This document shows, in pieces, positions 1-7,439 of a stretch of DNA of 7,439 bases (position 1 is the first letter of the stretch; each line of letters starts with the position of its first letter). Under the pieces are notes generated by a model, which was not told the DNA's origin, made no database searches, and worked only from the letters and a program-made list of their open reading frames with translations. The position numbers and the translations under genes were made by a program. This stretch comes from Bacteroidota bacterium. GTDB taxonomy: Bacteria; Bacteroidota; Rhodothermia; Rhodothermales; Rubricoccaceae. The stretch covers positions 1-7,439 of the forward strand of contig JADFLK010000099.1 in NCBI GenBank assembly GCA_022564455.1. The letters are read 5' to 3'.

Positions 1-138
1 AAATAGATAGTGAGGCCACGCCCGGCCAAGTGGATTTTGCCCGAACGCGAGCGAATTGCAGCGTACGCAATCCGGAGAACTGTGTTTCTGCGCAAACGCG
101 TATCCTTCCGCCATCTTGCTCACGTCGCGCTGCCCAAC

Positions 139-1536
139 ATGCCCTCAATCGGAACAACCGCCACGCCCCTTCGCGTTGCCATCGTCGGCGCCGGCCCGGC
201 AGGTTTTTACGCGGCCGGCGCGCTGCTGAAACAGGACGATGTGGTTGTTGAGGTGGATCTGCTGGATGAGCTCCCCACACCGTACGGGCTCGTCCGCAGC
301 GGCGTAGCGCCCGACCACGAGAAGATCAAGAACGTTACGCGGGTGTTCGACAAAGTGGCCGCGAACCCGCGCTTTCGGTTCTTCGGCAACGTCCGTTTTG
401 GGGAGCATGTGAGTCTGGACGATCTCCGACAACACTACCATCAGGTGCTGTTTACTACAGGCGCGCAGACCGACCGCAGCCTGGGTATACCAGGTGAGAA
501 CCTACTCGGTAGCCACTCAGCCACAGAGTTCGTCTGGTGGTACAACGCCCACCCTGACTTCCGCGAGCGCACTTTTGATCTCTCCTGCGAGCGCGTTGTC
601 GTAGTGGGCGTCGGCAACGTGGCCGTGGATGTGGCGCGCATCCTCTGCCGAACACCGGAAGAGTTGGCCACGACCGACATAGCGGATTACGCATTGGAGG
701 CGCTGCGCGAGAGCAAGATCCGTGAGGTGGTCATGCTCGGGCGTCGTGGTCCAGCGCAGGCGGCCTTCACCAACCCTGAGGTCAAGGAACTGGGCGAGAT
801 GGAGGATGCCGACTTCATCGTACGCCCCGACGAAGCCGAGTTGGATGCCCTCAGTCAAGAAGATGTGGAAGCGGCTAGCGACCGCCTCCTCACCAAGAAG
901 GTAGAATTGTTGCAAGACGTTGCCGGGCGCACGCCTGAGGGCAAGTCGAAGCGGATCGTACTTCGGTTCCTCGTCTCCCCTACCGAAATCCTCGATGATG
1001 AGACGGGCCATGTCGGCGCTGTACGACTCGTGCGCAACGAACTGTACCGCACGGAGGATGGTCGTCTACGATCGCGCGCCACTGAGGAAACCGAGGAGCT
1101 ATCGTGCGGCCTCGTCTTCCGCTCGGTTGGTTATCGAGGTGTGCCTTTGCCCGACGTACCGTTCCGAGAAGATTGGGGGATCGTTCCGAACGAGGAGGGC
1201 CGCGTTATGCAAGAACCGGACAGGGATCCTGTCCCCGGCCTCTACGTCTCCGGCTGGATTAAGCGCGGGCCGTCCGGCGTGATCGGCACGAACAAACCGG
1301 ACGCGCAGGAGACGGTTGGGCACATGCTGGAGGACGCGGAAAACGACCGCCACTTCCAGCCCGAACATCCTTCAGGCGAAGCGGCTGAATCCCTCATCCG
1401 CGAGCGCCAGCCTCAGTGTTTCTCCTACGCCGACTGGCTGCGAATCAACGATCTGGAATCCACGGCAGGCGAAAAGCAGGGCCGCCCGCGTGTCAAGCTG
1501 ACGCGGATAGAGGAGATGTTGGGGGTGCTGGGGTAG
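139..1536 (+). CDS. fprA: FAD-dependent ferredoxin-NADP+ reductase, FprA/adrenodoxin reductase type
   Basis: Predicted cytoplasmic flavoenzyme passing electrons between NADPH and ferredoxin. Numbered from the ATG at 139 (465 aa, near the usual ~450-460 of this family), the FAD dinucleotide fold GAGPAG is at residues 17-22, followed by the family hallmark PTPYGLVRSGVAPDH (46-60). A second nucleotide fold for NADP(H), GVGNVAVD, is at 157-164. GRRGPAQAAF (201-210) carries the Arg pair expected to hold the NADPH 2'-phosphate. GWIKRGPSGVIGTN (372-385) is the conserved C-terminal FAD/NADP contact. The frame is open back to a GTG at 10, but the extra 43 residues are basic and unlike the family, so the ATG just before the first fold is preferred. 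No Shine-Dalgarno motif precedes it. The gene converges on the atp operon, so co-regulation is not implied. The family is clear; the natural redox partner is not visible, and the symbol is a family label. Confidence 0.9.
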   Translation: MPSIGTTATPLRVAIVGAGPAGFYAAGALLKQDDVVVEVDLLDELPTPYGLVRSGVAPDHEKIKNVTRVFDKVAANPRFRFFGNVRFGEHVSLDDLRQHYHQVLFTTGAQTDRSLGIPGENLLGSHSATEFVWWYNAHPDFRERTFDLSCERVVVVGVGNVAVDVARILCRTPEELATTDIADYALEALRESKIREVVMLGRRGPAQAAFTNPEVKELGEMEDADFIVRPDEAELDALSQEDVEAASDRLLTKKVELLQDVAGRTPEGKSKRIVLRFLVSPTEILDDETGHVGAVRLVRNELYRTEDGRLRSRATEETEELSCGLVFRSVGYRGVPLPDVPFREDWGIVPNEEGRVMQEPDRDPVPGLYVSGWIKRGPSGVIGTNKPDAQETVGHMLEDAENDRHFQPEHPSGEAAESLIRERQPQCFSYADWLRINDLESTAGEKQGRPRVKLTRIEEMLGVLG

Positions 1537-1583
1537 GGTGCCGAGAATAGGGATGCCTCACCGGTGCGTCCGCTGGTATACAA

Positions 1584-1607
1584 CACCGTAACATCTACAA
1601 CACGGTG
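1584..1607. terminator. Weak hairpin between convergent genes, possible terminator
   Basis: CACCGT (1584-1589) and ACGGTG (1602-1607) form a perfect 6-bp stem with a 12-nt loop, in the 97-bp gap between the fprA and atpG stop codons. Read on the minus strand it is followed by UUGUAU, only a poor U-tract; on the plus strand it is followed by a C-rich stretch. It could end the atp transcript, but it is well below a textbook intrinsic terminator, and Rho-dependent or bidirectional readthrough is equally possible. Confidence 0.3.
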
Positions 1608-1633
1608 CGCCCGCCGAGCATGCCTTACCAAAA

Positions 1634-2557
1634 TCAACCCACCTTCAACGCCTCGGCGCCACTGGCAATCTCAATGATCTCTGTGGTAATCGCTGCCTGG
1701 CGCGCACGGTTGTACATGAGTTGGAGGTCTTTGAGGAGCTCGCCCGCGTTCGTGGTCGCGTTGTCCATGGCCACCATGCGTGCACCCTGCTCGGAAGCGT
1801 TCGATTCGAGAAGCATCCGCCAAAGCTGGTACTGCATGAACTCGGGGATCAGGCGCTCAAGCAGCGCTTCGGGGCTGGGCTCGAAGATGTACTCTACTTC
1901 GCCCTCCGCCTCGTTCACATCGCCGTAATCGGCGCTCGCTTCCATGACAGGCGTGATAAACGAACCCGTGGGGACGGGCAGCAACTGCTCAGCGATCCGG
2001 TTCTGCGTGATCGTGTTCTTGAACTCGTTGTACACGACCTCCGCGTGGTCCCACTCGCCGGTTTCGAAACCTTCCACCGCGATGTCCACGATCTCTCCCG
2101 CAATGGGGAACCGAAGGTCATCGAAGACGCCCCGATAGTCGCCCACGAGTTGGTGGCCGCGCTTGGCGAAATACTCGTGCGCCTTCCGGCCGATGGCGAG
2201 GATGTGCAGGTTGCCGGCAGCCTTGTGGCCGGCGTAGGCCTCGGAAATGCGCTCCTCGGCCTTCTTGATAATATTCGTGTTGAACGCACCCGCGAGGCCG
2301 CGATCCGACGTAACGACAATTAGCAGCACCGCGTTCACTTCTTCCCTCGGGCGGAACAGTGGGTGGCTGAGAGGGTCCAGGCGCTGCCGGAGGTGCCCGA
2401 TTAGCTCGCGGATCTTGAACGCGTACGGGCGAGCGGTGAAAATGCGCTCCTGCGCCTTCCGCAGCTTGGCCGCCGCCACCATCTTCATGGCGCGGGTGAT
2501 CTGCTGGGTGTTCTTAACCGACTCGATTCGGGTGCGAGTGTCGCGGAGAGAAGCCAT
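1634..2557 (-). CDS. atpG: F1Fo ATP synthase subunit gamma
   Basis: Central shaft of F1: its long N- and C-terminal helices form a coiled coil that turns inside the alpha3beta3 ring and couples c-ring rotation to catalysis. The 307-aa product starts with the typical SLRDTRTRIESVKNTQQITRAMKMVAAAK-type helix (first ~40 residues; Met-Lys-Met-Val-Ala-Ala-Ala-Lys at 24-31). It ends with the gamma signature MYNRARQAAITTEI and a final helix rich in Glu/Ile/Ala. It is slightly longer than the common ~290 aa, partly from an acidic loop around residues 211-230. There are no cysteines, so the thiol switch of chloroplast gamma is absent. The ATG at 2557 fits the family N-terminus although no Shine-Dalgarno motif precedes it (upstream is a CA-rich ACCAACCAAG). 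It is the last gene of the operon; atpD and atpC, which commonly follow, are replaced by a convergent reductase gene. Confidence 0.97.
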   Translation of the reverse strand: MASLRDTRTRIESVKNTQQITRAMKMVAAAKLRKAQERIFTARPYAFKIRELIGHLRQRLDPLSHPLFRPREEVNAVLLIVVTSDRGLAGAFNTNIIKKAEERISEAYAGHKAAGNLHILAIGRKAHEYFAKRGHQLVGDYRGVFDDLRFPIAGEIVDIAVEGFETGEWDHAEVVYNEFKNTITQNRIAEQLLPVPTGSFITPVMEASADYGDVNEAEGEVEYIFEPSPEALLERLIPEFMQYQLWRMLLESNASEQGARMVAMDNATTNAGELLKDLQLMYNRARQAAITTEIIEIASGAEALKVG

Positions 2558-2576
2558 CTTGGTTGGTCTTGTGGCG

Positions 2577-2600
2577 GGGGCCGACCCGACAGGTCGCCCC
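2577..2600. repeat. GC-rich bulged hairpin in the atpA-atpG gap
   Basis: GGGG plus CGACC (2577-2586, with C2581 bulged) pairs with GGTCG plus CCCC (2592-2600) around a 5-nt loop (2587-2591), giving nine GC-dominated pairs. It sits between the atpA stop and the atpG start (gap 2558-2616). On the transcribed minus strand the arm begins TAGGGGCGACC. No U-tract follows, so it is not a typical terminator. It may be an RNA-stability or translation-spacing element, or a copy of a dispersed palindromic repeat; the structure is certain, the role is inferred. Confidence 0.6.
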
Positions 2601-2616
2601 TACAAGCGATAGGTCT

Positions 2617-4209
<1,593 letters not shown>

Positions 4210-4233
4210 GGCGTAGTCAGTGGCTAGTAATTG

Positions 4234-4273
4234 GTTGTTAGTGGTTGATGAAAATCAACTAACCACTAACAAC
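4234..4273. repeat. Long AT-rich palindrome in the atpH-atpA gap
   Basis: GTTGTTAGTGGTT (4234-4246) is perfectly complementary to AACCACTAACAAC (4261-4273). The apex adds GAT/ATC around GAAA, or, in an alternative register in the minus-strand RNA, GUUGAU/AUCAAC around UUUC with a 4-nt bulge. Either way there are about 16 pairs. The 60 bases from 4231 to 4290 contain only 21 G+C, far below the flanking genes. Related TTAGTGG/TCAGTGG words recur in the gap. It lies between the atpH stop and atpA start with no U-tract. It may be an inserted dispersed repeat or a cis-acting RNA structure. Confidence 0.7.
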
Positions 4274-4283
4274 GGACAACGAA

Positions 4284-4838
4284 CTAATTTTGGCTAAGGA
4301 AGGCGCGCTCCTGAAAATGCGCGTTGAGAATTTGAAGCTGGTGGCGGACGCTACGGTCAAAGACCTTGTCGCCCATGCGGACAACGAGCCCGCCGACGAG
4401 CGACGGATCCACGTCCATTTTCATACGGACCTTCTTGCCCGAACGGGCTTCGAGGGCTTTGCGGAGGGACTCCGCCTCGTCGAAACCGAGCGGCTTTGCG
4501 GTGCGCACGTGGGCTTCCACAACACCAAGACGCTCGTCTTTCAGGGCGCTGTACGCAACAACGACGTCCGGAAGAAGCGCCTCCCGAGCCTTCTCGACAA
4601 GCAGTTTGATGAACCGCATTGTCAGATCATCCACGTTGCCCTCAAAGAGGCGCCCGAGCACGGCTTCCTTCTTCGGGCGAGGGATGACAGGGCTTCGCAA
4701 GAGTGAAAGAAGTTCATGCGAGCCGTCAAGCGTCTCACGGAGAGCATCCATGTCCTCGTCAATACGATCGGCCAATCCTTTCTCCTGCGCCTCCTGATAG
4801 AGGGCGAGCGCGTAACGGCGGGCGACGGGATGACTCAT
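4284..4838 (-). CDS. atpH: F1Fo ATP synthase subunit delta (OSCP)
   Basis: Peripheral-stalk subunit that caps the top of F1 and ties it to the b dimer, so the alpha3beta3 head does not spin with gamma. The 184-aa product has the typical delta N-terminus (VARRYALALYQEA, residues 5-17), a helical N-terminal domain, and the C-terminal signature around PSLVGGLVVRMGDKVFD (145-161) followed by SVRHQLQIL (163-171). Length is normal for the family (~175-185). An in-frame ATG 15 codons upstream (4883) gives an unrelated Pro/Thr/Ser leader and would start within a strong hairpin, so the ATG at 4838, directly before the conserved block, is preferred. No Shine-Dalgarno motif is present (upstream CCAGCCCA). 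It sits between atpF and atpA, the standard order. Confidence 0.96.
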   Translation of the reverse strand: MSHPVARRYALALYQEAQEKGLADRIDEDMDALRETLDGSHELLSLLRSPVIPRPKKEAVLGRLFEGNVDDLTMRFIKLLVEKAREALLPDVVVAYSALKDERLGVVEAHVRTAKPLGFDEAESLRKALEARSGKKVRMKMDVDPSLVGGLVVRMGDKVFDRSVRHQLQILNAHFQERAFLSQN

Positions 4839-4853
4839 TGGGCTGGAATTGGT

Positions 4854-4897
4854 CGTAATGCGAAAGGGCACCGAAACCGGCACTCTTACGCATTACG
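4854..4897. repeat. Extended hairpin in the atpF-atpH gap
   Basis: CGTAATGCG (4854-4862) pairs perfectly with CGCATTACG (4889-4897). Inside, AAG/CTT (4864-4866 with 4885-4887), G4868/C4883 and CCG/CGG (4871-4873 with 4878-4880) extend the stem, leaving a 4-nt loop. In the minus-strand transcript the two apparent C/A mismatches at 4869-4870 opposite 4881-4882 become G.U wobbles, giving about 18 pairs with two mismatches. The element fills most of the 68-bp gap between the atpF stop and the atpH start, ending 16 bases upstream of the atpH ATG. The role is unknown; it could modulate atpH initiation or be a dispersed repeat. Confidence 0.6.
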
Positions 4898-4906
4898 CGA
4901 CACGAT

Positions 4907-5416
4907 CTAGTTCTTAGGCAAGTCGTCAAGGAACGACTCAACGAGCTTTCGCTGGCGGTCGTCGTCTAGATTCTCGTTGAGGATCTTGCCGGCTGCACCG
5001 ATGGCAAGGCTGGCTACTTCGGCGCGAAGAGCCACAAGGGCCTGCGTCTTCTCGCGCTCGATGTCCGAACGGGCCCGCTCCTGCATATGTGCGAGTTGGG
5101 CCTTTGTCTTCTCGACCTCCTCGGAACGAAGTTGGTCAGAAGCGTCGCGGGCGTCGCGGAGGATGCTCTGCGCCTGGCGCTCGGCCTCTCGGCGGGCAGC
5201 CTCGTTGTCCTCCTGCATCCGGCTAGCCTCTTCCAGTGCGCTTTCGGCGCGCGTCAGCGACTCTTCGATGGTCTTCTCGCGCTCATCAAGGGCACTCACC
5301 ATTGGCTTCCAGGCATATTTCCCGAGAACGAATAACAGCAGTGCGAAAACGATGAGCGTCCAGAAAATCAGCCCCGCATGGGGCGACAACAGCGACGAGG
5401 CAAGCAGAAGAGTCAT
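4907..5416 (-). CDS. atpF: F1Fo ATP synthase subunit b
   Basis: Membrane-anchored stator: two b chains run as a coiled coil from subunit a in the membrane to delta on top of F1. From the ATG at 5416 the 169-aa product has one N-terminal membrane helix (about 15-33, from GLIFWT through the Leu/Phe-rich run). The conserved W-K-P turn follows (36-38), then a long highly charged alpha-helix with ALDEREKTIEESL at its start and an Arg/Glu/Ala heptad pattern to the C-terminal tether region. An in-frame GTG at 5440 would add eight residues; the ATG is preferred because the length and the short leader before GLIFW fit the family, though neither start has a Shine-Dalgarno motif. Only one b gene is present, implying a b2 homodimer rather than the b/b' pair of phototrophs. 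Confidence 0.95.
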   Translation of the reverse strand: MTLLLASSLLSPHAGLIFWTLIVFALLLFVLGKYAWKPMVSALDEREKTIEESLTRAESALEEASRMQEDNEAARREAERQAQSILRDARDASDQLRSEEVEKTKAQLAHMQERARSDIEREKTQALVALRAEVASLAIGAAGKILNENLDDDRQRKLVESFLDDLPKN

Positions 5417-5450
5417 GATTCCGAAAGCAGGTAATGACACGAAGCGAGCA

Positions 5451-5475
5451 GGGGACAGCCGTCCAGGCCATCCCC
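5451..5475. repeat. Hairpin in the atpE-atpF gap with transcript-specific wobble pairs
   Basis: GGGGACAGCC (5451-5460) opposes GGCCATCCCC (5466-5475) around a 5-nt loop. As plus-strand DNA, positions 5456/5470 and 5457/5469 are C/A mismatches. In the minus-strand RNA they become adjacent G.U and U.G pairs, so the transcript forms an uninterrupted 10-bp stem, GGGGAUGGCC / GGCUGUCCCC, with loop UGGAC. That orientation dependence favours an RNA role over a DNA palindrome. It begins about 8 nt after the atpE stop and ends 34 nt before the atpF ATG. No U-tract follows. Confidence 0.6.
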
Positions 5476-5483
5476 CAATCCAC

Positions 5484-5766
<283 letters not shown>

Positions 5767-5824
5767 TAAGCCCGCCGGTTGTTGGAATTCGAGGAAGCGT
5801 GCGTGGAGCTGCAGCGAAGAAAAA

Positions 5825-7099
5825 TCAGGCGGGCGCGAGTGCCATCGCGGCCTCGGTACCAACCGTTTTCTGTTCTTCGTGGTATACGTTACCATCGCCT
5901 CCGGCTACAAGGGGCGCGGACGCCTGCACGGCCTTCTCGTGGGCGGTCTGGTCGTTGTGATCGTCGTCGCCATGATGTTCGTGCTTGGCGGCTGCCATCC
6001 CAATGAAGAGACCCGATAGAATTGTGAATACGTATGCCTGAATAAAGGCGATCAACAATTCCAGGAAGTAGACGAAGAGCGTCATCGGTATGGCCGCTAC
6101 CGATGTGCCCCAGCCCACTACCGGTCCGAAAATGCTGTTGAAGGCGAAGATCAGCCCGAGGAGGCTCAAGATTACGAGATGGCCTGCCGTCATATTCGCA
6201 AACAGACGAATGGCAAGTGCGAACGGCTTGGTGAAAAGCCCCATGATCTCGATGGGGATCATGATGGGCTTCACCAGCAAGGGCACGCCCGGCGGGTTGA
6301 AGATGTGTCCCCAGTAATCTTTCGTGCCGGCAAACTGCGTGATGACAAACGTGAACCCGGCAAGCACCGCTGTTACGGCGATGTTGGAGGTCATCGCCGC
6401 GCCGTAGGGGAACAGCCCGAGCAGGTTGCCGAACAGAATGAAGAAAAACGCCGTGAGCAGGTAGGGCATGTACTTCGCATAGTTGTCGCCCAGCGTCGGT
6501 TTGGCAATCTCCTCGCGCACATAAATAACCGTCGCCTCCATGGCGTTTTGGAGACGACCCCTGGGTGCGCTCGTGCGCCCGATGCCTTTGCGGTACTTCG
6601 CACCAAGTGGCAGGAAAACGATGAGCAGCAAGAGTGCGGCCAGCAGCATAAAGATGGTGTGCCGCGTGAAGGACAGGTCGGCGACAATCTCACCGTGCGC
6701 GCGAACGATGCCTGTTTCAAGCGGGTCGGCTGGAGCGTCCTCACGTCCACGGGTTGCCGCCTCGCTGGGGGCATCGTTCGCTGGATGCGCCTCCGTTTCC
6801 TCCCCGTGCCCCTCCGCGCCCACTACGTACTCACCGGATGCGACGGCTGCGGAGGTAGACAGGAAGAAATCAACCCCGAGACCGCCTTCTTCATTGCGCA
6901 CAACAAACATGCGCGGCAGTTCTACTTTACCAATGGGCTCGAAGTCGAGAAAGAAGCCGTCGGCCGAGTGATGCAGAGCGTCCAGCTCTTCTCCGTGAGC
7001 CGCTGTATCGGCTGTTTCACGATGCTCCTGAGCCGCTACGGGCTCGGCGAGGAGCATGAAGGCGAAAAGGGTGCGCAGGAAGGCCGGAAGGATCCTCAT
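5825..7099 (-). CDS. atpB: F1Fo ATP synthase subunit a, with signal peptide and extended termini
   Basis: Stator part of the proton channel in the cytoplasmic membrane. Numbered from the ATG at 7099 (424 aa; E. coli a is ~270), residues 1-23 form a signal peptide with a likely cut at VAA|QE. A soluble, His/Glu-rich domain with a low-complexity linker (24 to about 145) follows, then membrane helices near 147-167, 211-231, 236-257, 279-320 and 332-371. The essential Arg is 298 in LAIRLFANMTAGH; His306 and Glu347 replace the E. coli Glu219/His245 pair in swapped order, and Gln354 sits in IQAYVF. A ~53-residue His/Asp-rich C-terminal tail ends the protein. An in-frame GTG at 7117 would add six residues; the ATG gives the better signal peptide. 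Long secreted N-termini occur in Bacteroidota/Chlorobi a subunits. The upstream gap to atpI is 23 bp. Confidence 0.95.
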   Translation of the reverse strand: MRILPAFLRTLFAFMLLAEPVAAQEHRETADTAAHGEELDALHHSADGFFLDFEPIGKVELPRMFVVRNEEGGLGVDFFLSTSAAVASGEYVVGAEGHGEETEAHPANDAPSEAATRGREDAPADPLETGIVRAHGEIVADLSFTRHTIFMLLAALLLLIVFLPLGAKYRKGIGRTSAPRGRLQNAMEATVIYVREEIAKPTLGDNYAKYMPYLLTAFFFILFGNLLGLFPYGAAMTSNIAVTAVLAGFTFVITQFAGTKDYWGHIFNPPGVPLLVKPIMIPIEIMGLFTKPFALAIRLFANMTAGHLVILSLLGLIFAFNSIFGPVVGWGTSVAAIPMTLFVYFLELLIAFIQAYVFTILSGLFIGMAAAKHEHHGDDDHNDQTAHEKAVQASAPLVAGGDGNVYHEEQKTVGTEAAMALAPA

Positions 7100-7122
7100 G
7101 CGAGGCGCACGAAACACAGGCG

Positions 7123-7439
7123 TCAGCCCCCGTTTGACCGGGGCGGGCTTTCGGTGGAAGAAGAAGCGGGCGGCGAAGCCCGACGTTGCAACAGAATGAC
7201 TTCCGCCGTCATGGCCACAGTGAACGCGCCGAAGAACGCGCCGATGAAGGCGAGGCGGTTGACGGGCAGGAAGACAATTACGAGAGCAAGTAATGCCAGC
7301 ACCACCATCATCCTTGCCACCATCCCTCCGAAAACAATCGCCATGAACGCCCCGTGCGGCTTGTTGCGCGCTACTCTGTACAACAGAAAGCTGGCCGCCG
7401 CATTCGTCAATCCGAGGGCAACGCCGAGGACGACACTCG
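7123..7439 (-). CDS. atpI: AtpI-like ATP synthase operon membrane protein (5' end outside window)
   Basis: Small membrane protein at the head of the operon; the visible 104 residues contain three hydrophobic helices (about 2-20, 32-57 and 61-83) followed by a short Ser/Pro-rich hydrophilic tail. Position just before atpB, size and a helix pattern consistent with a four-helix protein cut by the window edge fit the AtpI family, proposed to help assemble or insert the c-ring. The frame has a TTG at 7408-7410, but it remains open to the window edge and the upstream codons (SVVLGVALGL) continue the hydrophobic helix. The real start is therefore probably beyond 7439 and the TTG is not a start. The sequence is too divergent for a firm family call by eye; context carries most of the weight. 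Confidence 0.65.
   Translation of the reverse strand, partial: SVVLGVALGLTNAAASFLLYRVARNKPHGAFMAIVFGGMVARMMVVLALLALVIVFLPVNRLAFIGAFFGAFTVAMTAEVILLQRRASPPASSSTESPPRSNGG
7128..7143. repeat. Short GC hairpin overlapping the atpI 3' end
   Basis: CCCCG (7128-7132) and CGGGG (7139-7143) form a 5-bp all-GC stem with a 6-nt loop. It lies in the last codons of the AtpI-like gene, about 28 nt before the atpB ATG. It is short and inside coding sequence, so it may simply reflect Pro/Arg/Gly codons; it is recorded because the downstream junctions also carry hairpins. Confidence 0.25.

Noticed and set aside
55..71. ATTGC-N7-GCAAT inverted repeat (core GCGTACGC) upstream of fprA as an operator
   Set aside because: Short and without a recognisable promoter beside it; no -10/-35 pair could be placed with confidence, so it may be chance.
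10..138. N-terminal extension of the reductase from a GTG at 10
   Set aside because: The 43 extra residues are basic, unlike the family N-terminus and not a convincing targeting peptide; the ATG at 139 gives the normal length.
1721..2323. A 200-codon open frame antisense to atpG
   Set aside because: Same explanation: a shadow of the gamma gene with no recognisable domain or plausible start context.
4839..4883. Upstream ATG for atpH
   Set aside because: It lies within the intercistronic hairpin and adds residues unlike delta subunits; the ATG at 4838 directly precedes the conserved block.
5417..5440. GTG start for atpF adding eight residues
   Set aside because: No better upstream signal than the ATG at 5416, and the longer form does not improve the family match; it remains possible.
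7100..7117. GTG start for atpB adding six residues
   Set aside because: It would put MFRAPR before an already complete signal peptide; the ATG at 7099 is more economical, though the GTG cannot be excluded.

Overview
This is a housekeeping bioenergetics region. It holds most of an F-type ATP synthase operon on the minus strand, converging on a ferredoxin-NADP+ reductase gene on the plus strand. The likely source is a Bacteroidota-related bacterium, plausibly the Rhodothermota/Balneolota side. The reasons are moderate GC, no Shine-Dalgarno motif before any of the seven start codons chosen here, a subunit a with a signal peptide and a long soluble N-terminal part, an alpha subunit with an enlarged loop before its GGGSLTALP segment, and an operon lacking atpD and atpC at its end. 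The placement is inferred from family knowledge; no search was run.

Layout: 1-138 holds no gene I can support; 139-1536 (+) is an FprA/adrenodoxin-reductase-type flavoenzyme. A 97-bp tail-to-tail gap (1537-1633) contains a weak hairpin. Reading the minus strand from the right edge, the operon is atpI (5' end outside the window), atpB (a), atpE (c), atpF (b), atpH (delta), atpA (alpha), atpG (gamma). No gene-free stretch exceeds 138 bp.

Together a, c and b form the membrane Fo proton channel, rotor ring and stator stalk. Delta, alpha and gamma belong to F1, with gamma as the central shaft. Beta (atpD) and epsilon (atpC) are required and must be encoded elsewhere. Residues in c (Glu59, with no sodium ligands) and a (Arg298 with a His306/Glu347 pair) indicate proton coupling.

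No new system is evident in the protein-coding content. The unexplained structure lies between the genes. Four consecutive junctions (atpE/F, F/H, H/A, A/G) each contain a substantial inverted repeat, all different in sequence. The atpB/atpE junction instead has a long leader almost free of G. This could be a translational or RNA-stability layer that sets subunit ratios, or it could be dispersed palindromic repeats lodged in operon gaps; the sequence alone cannot decide.
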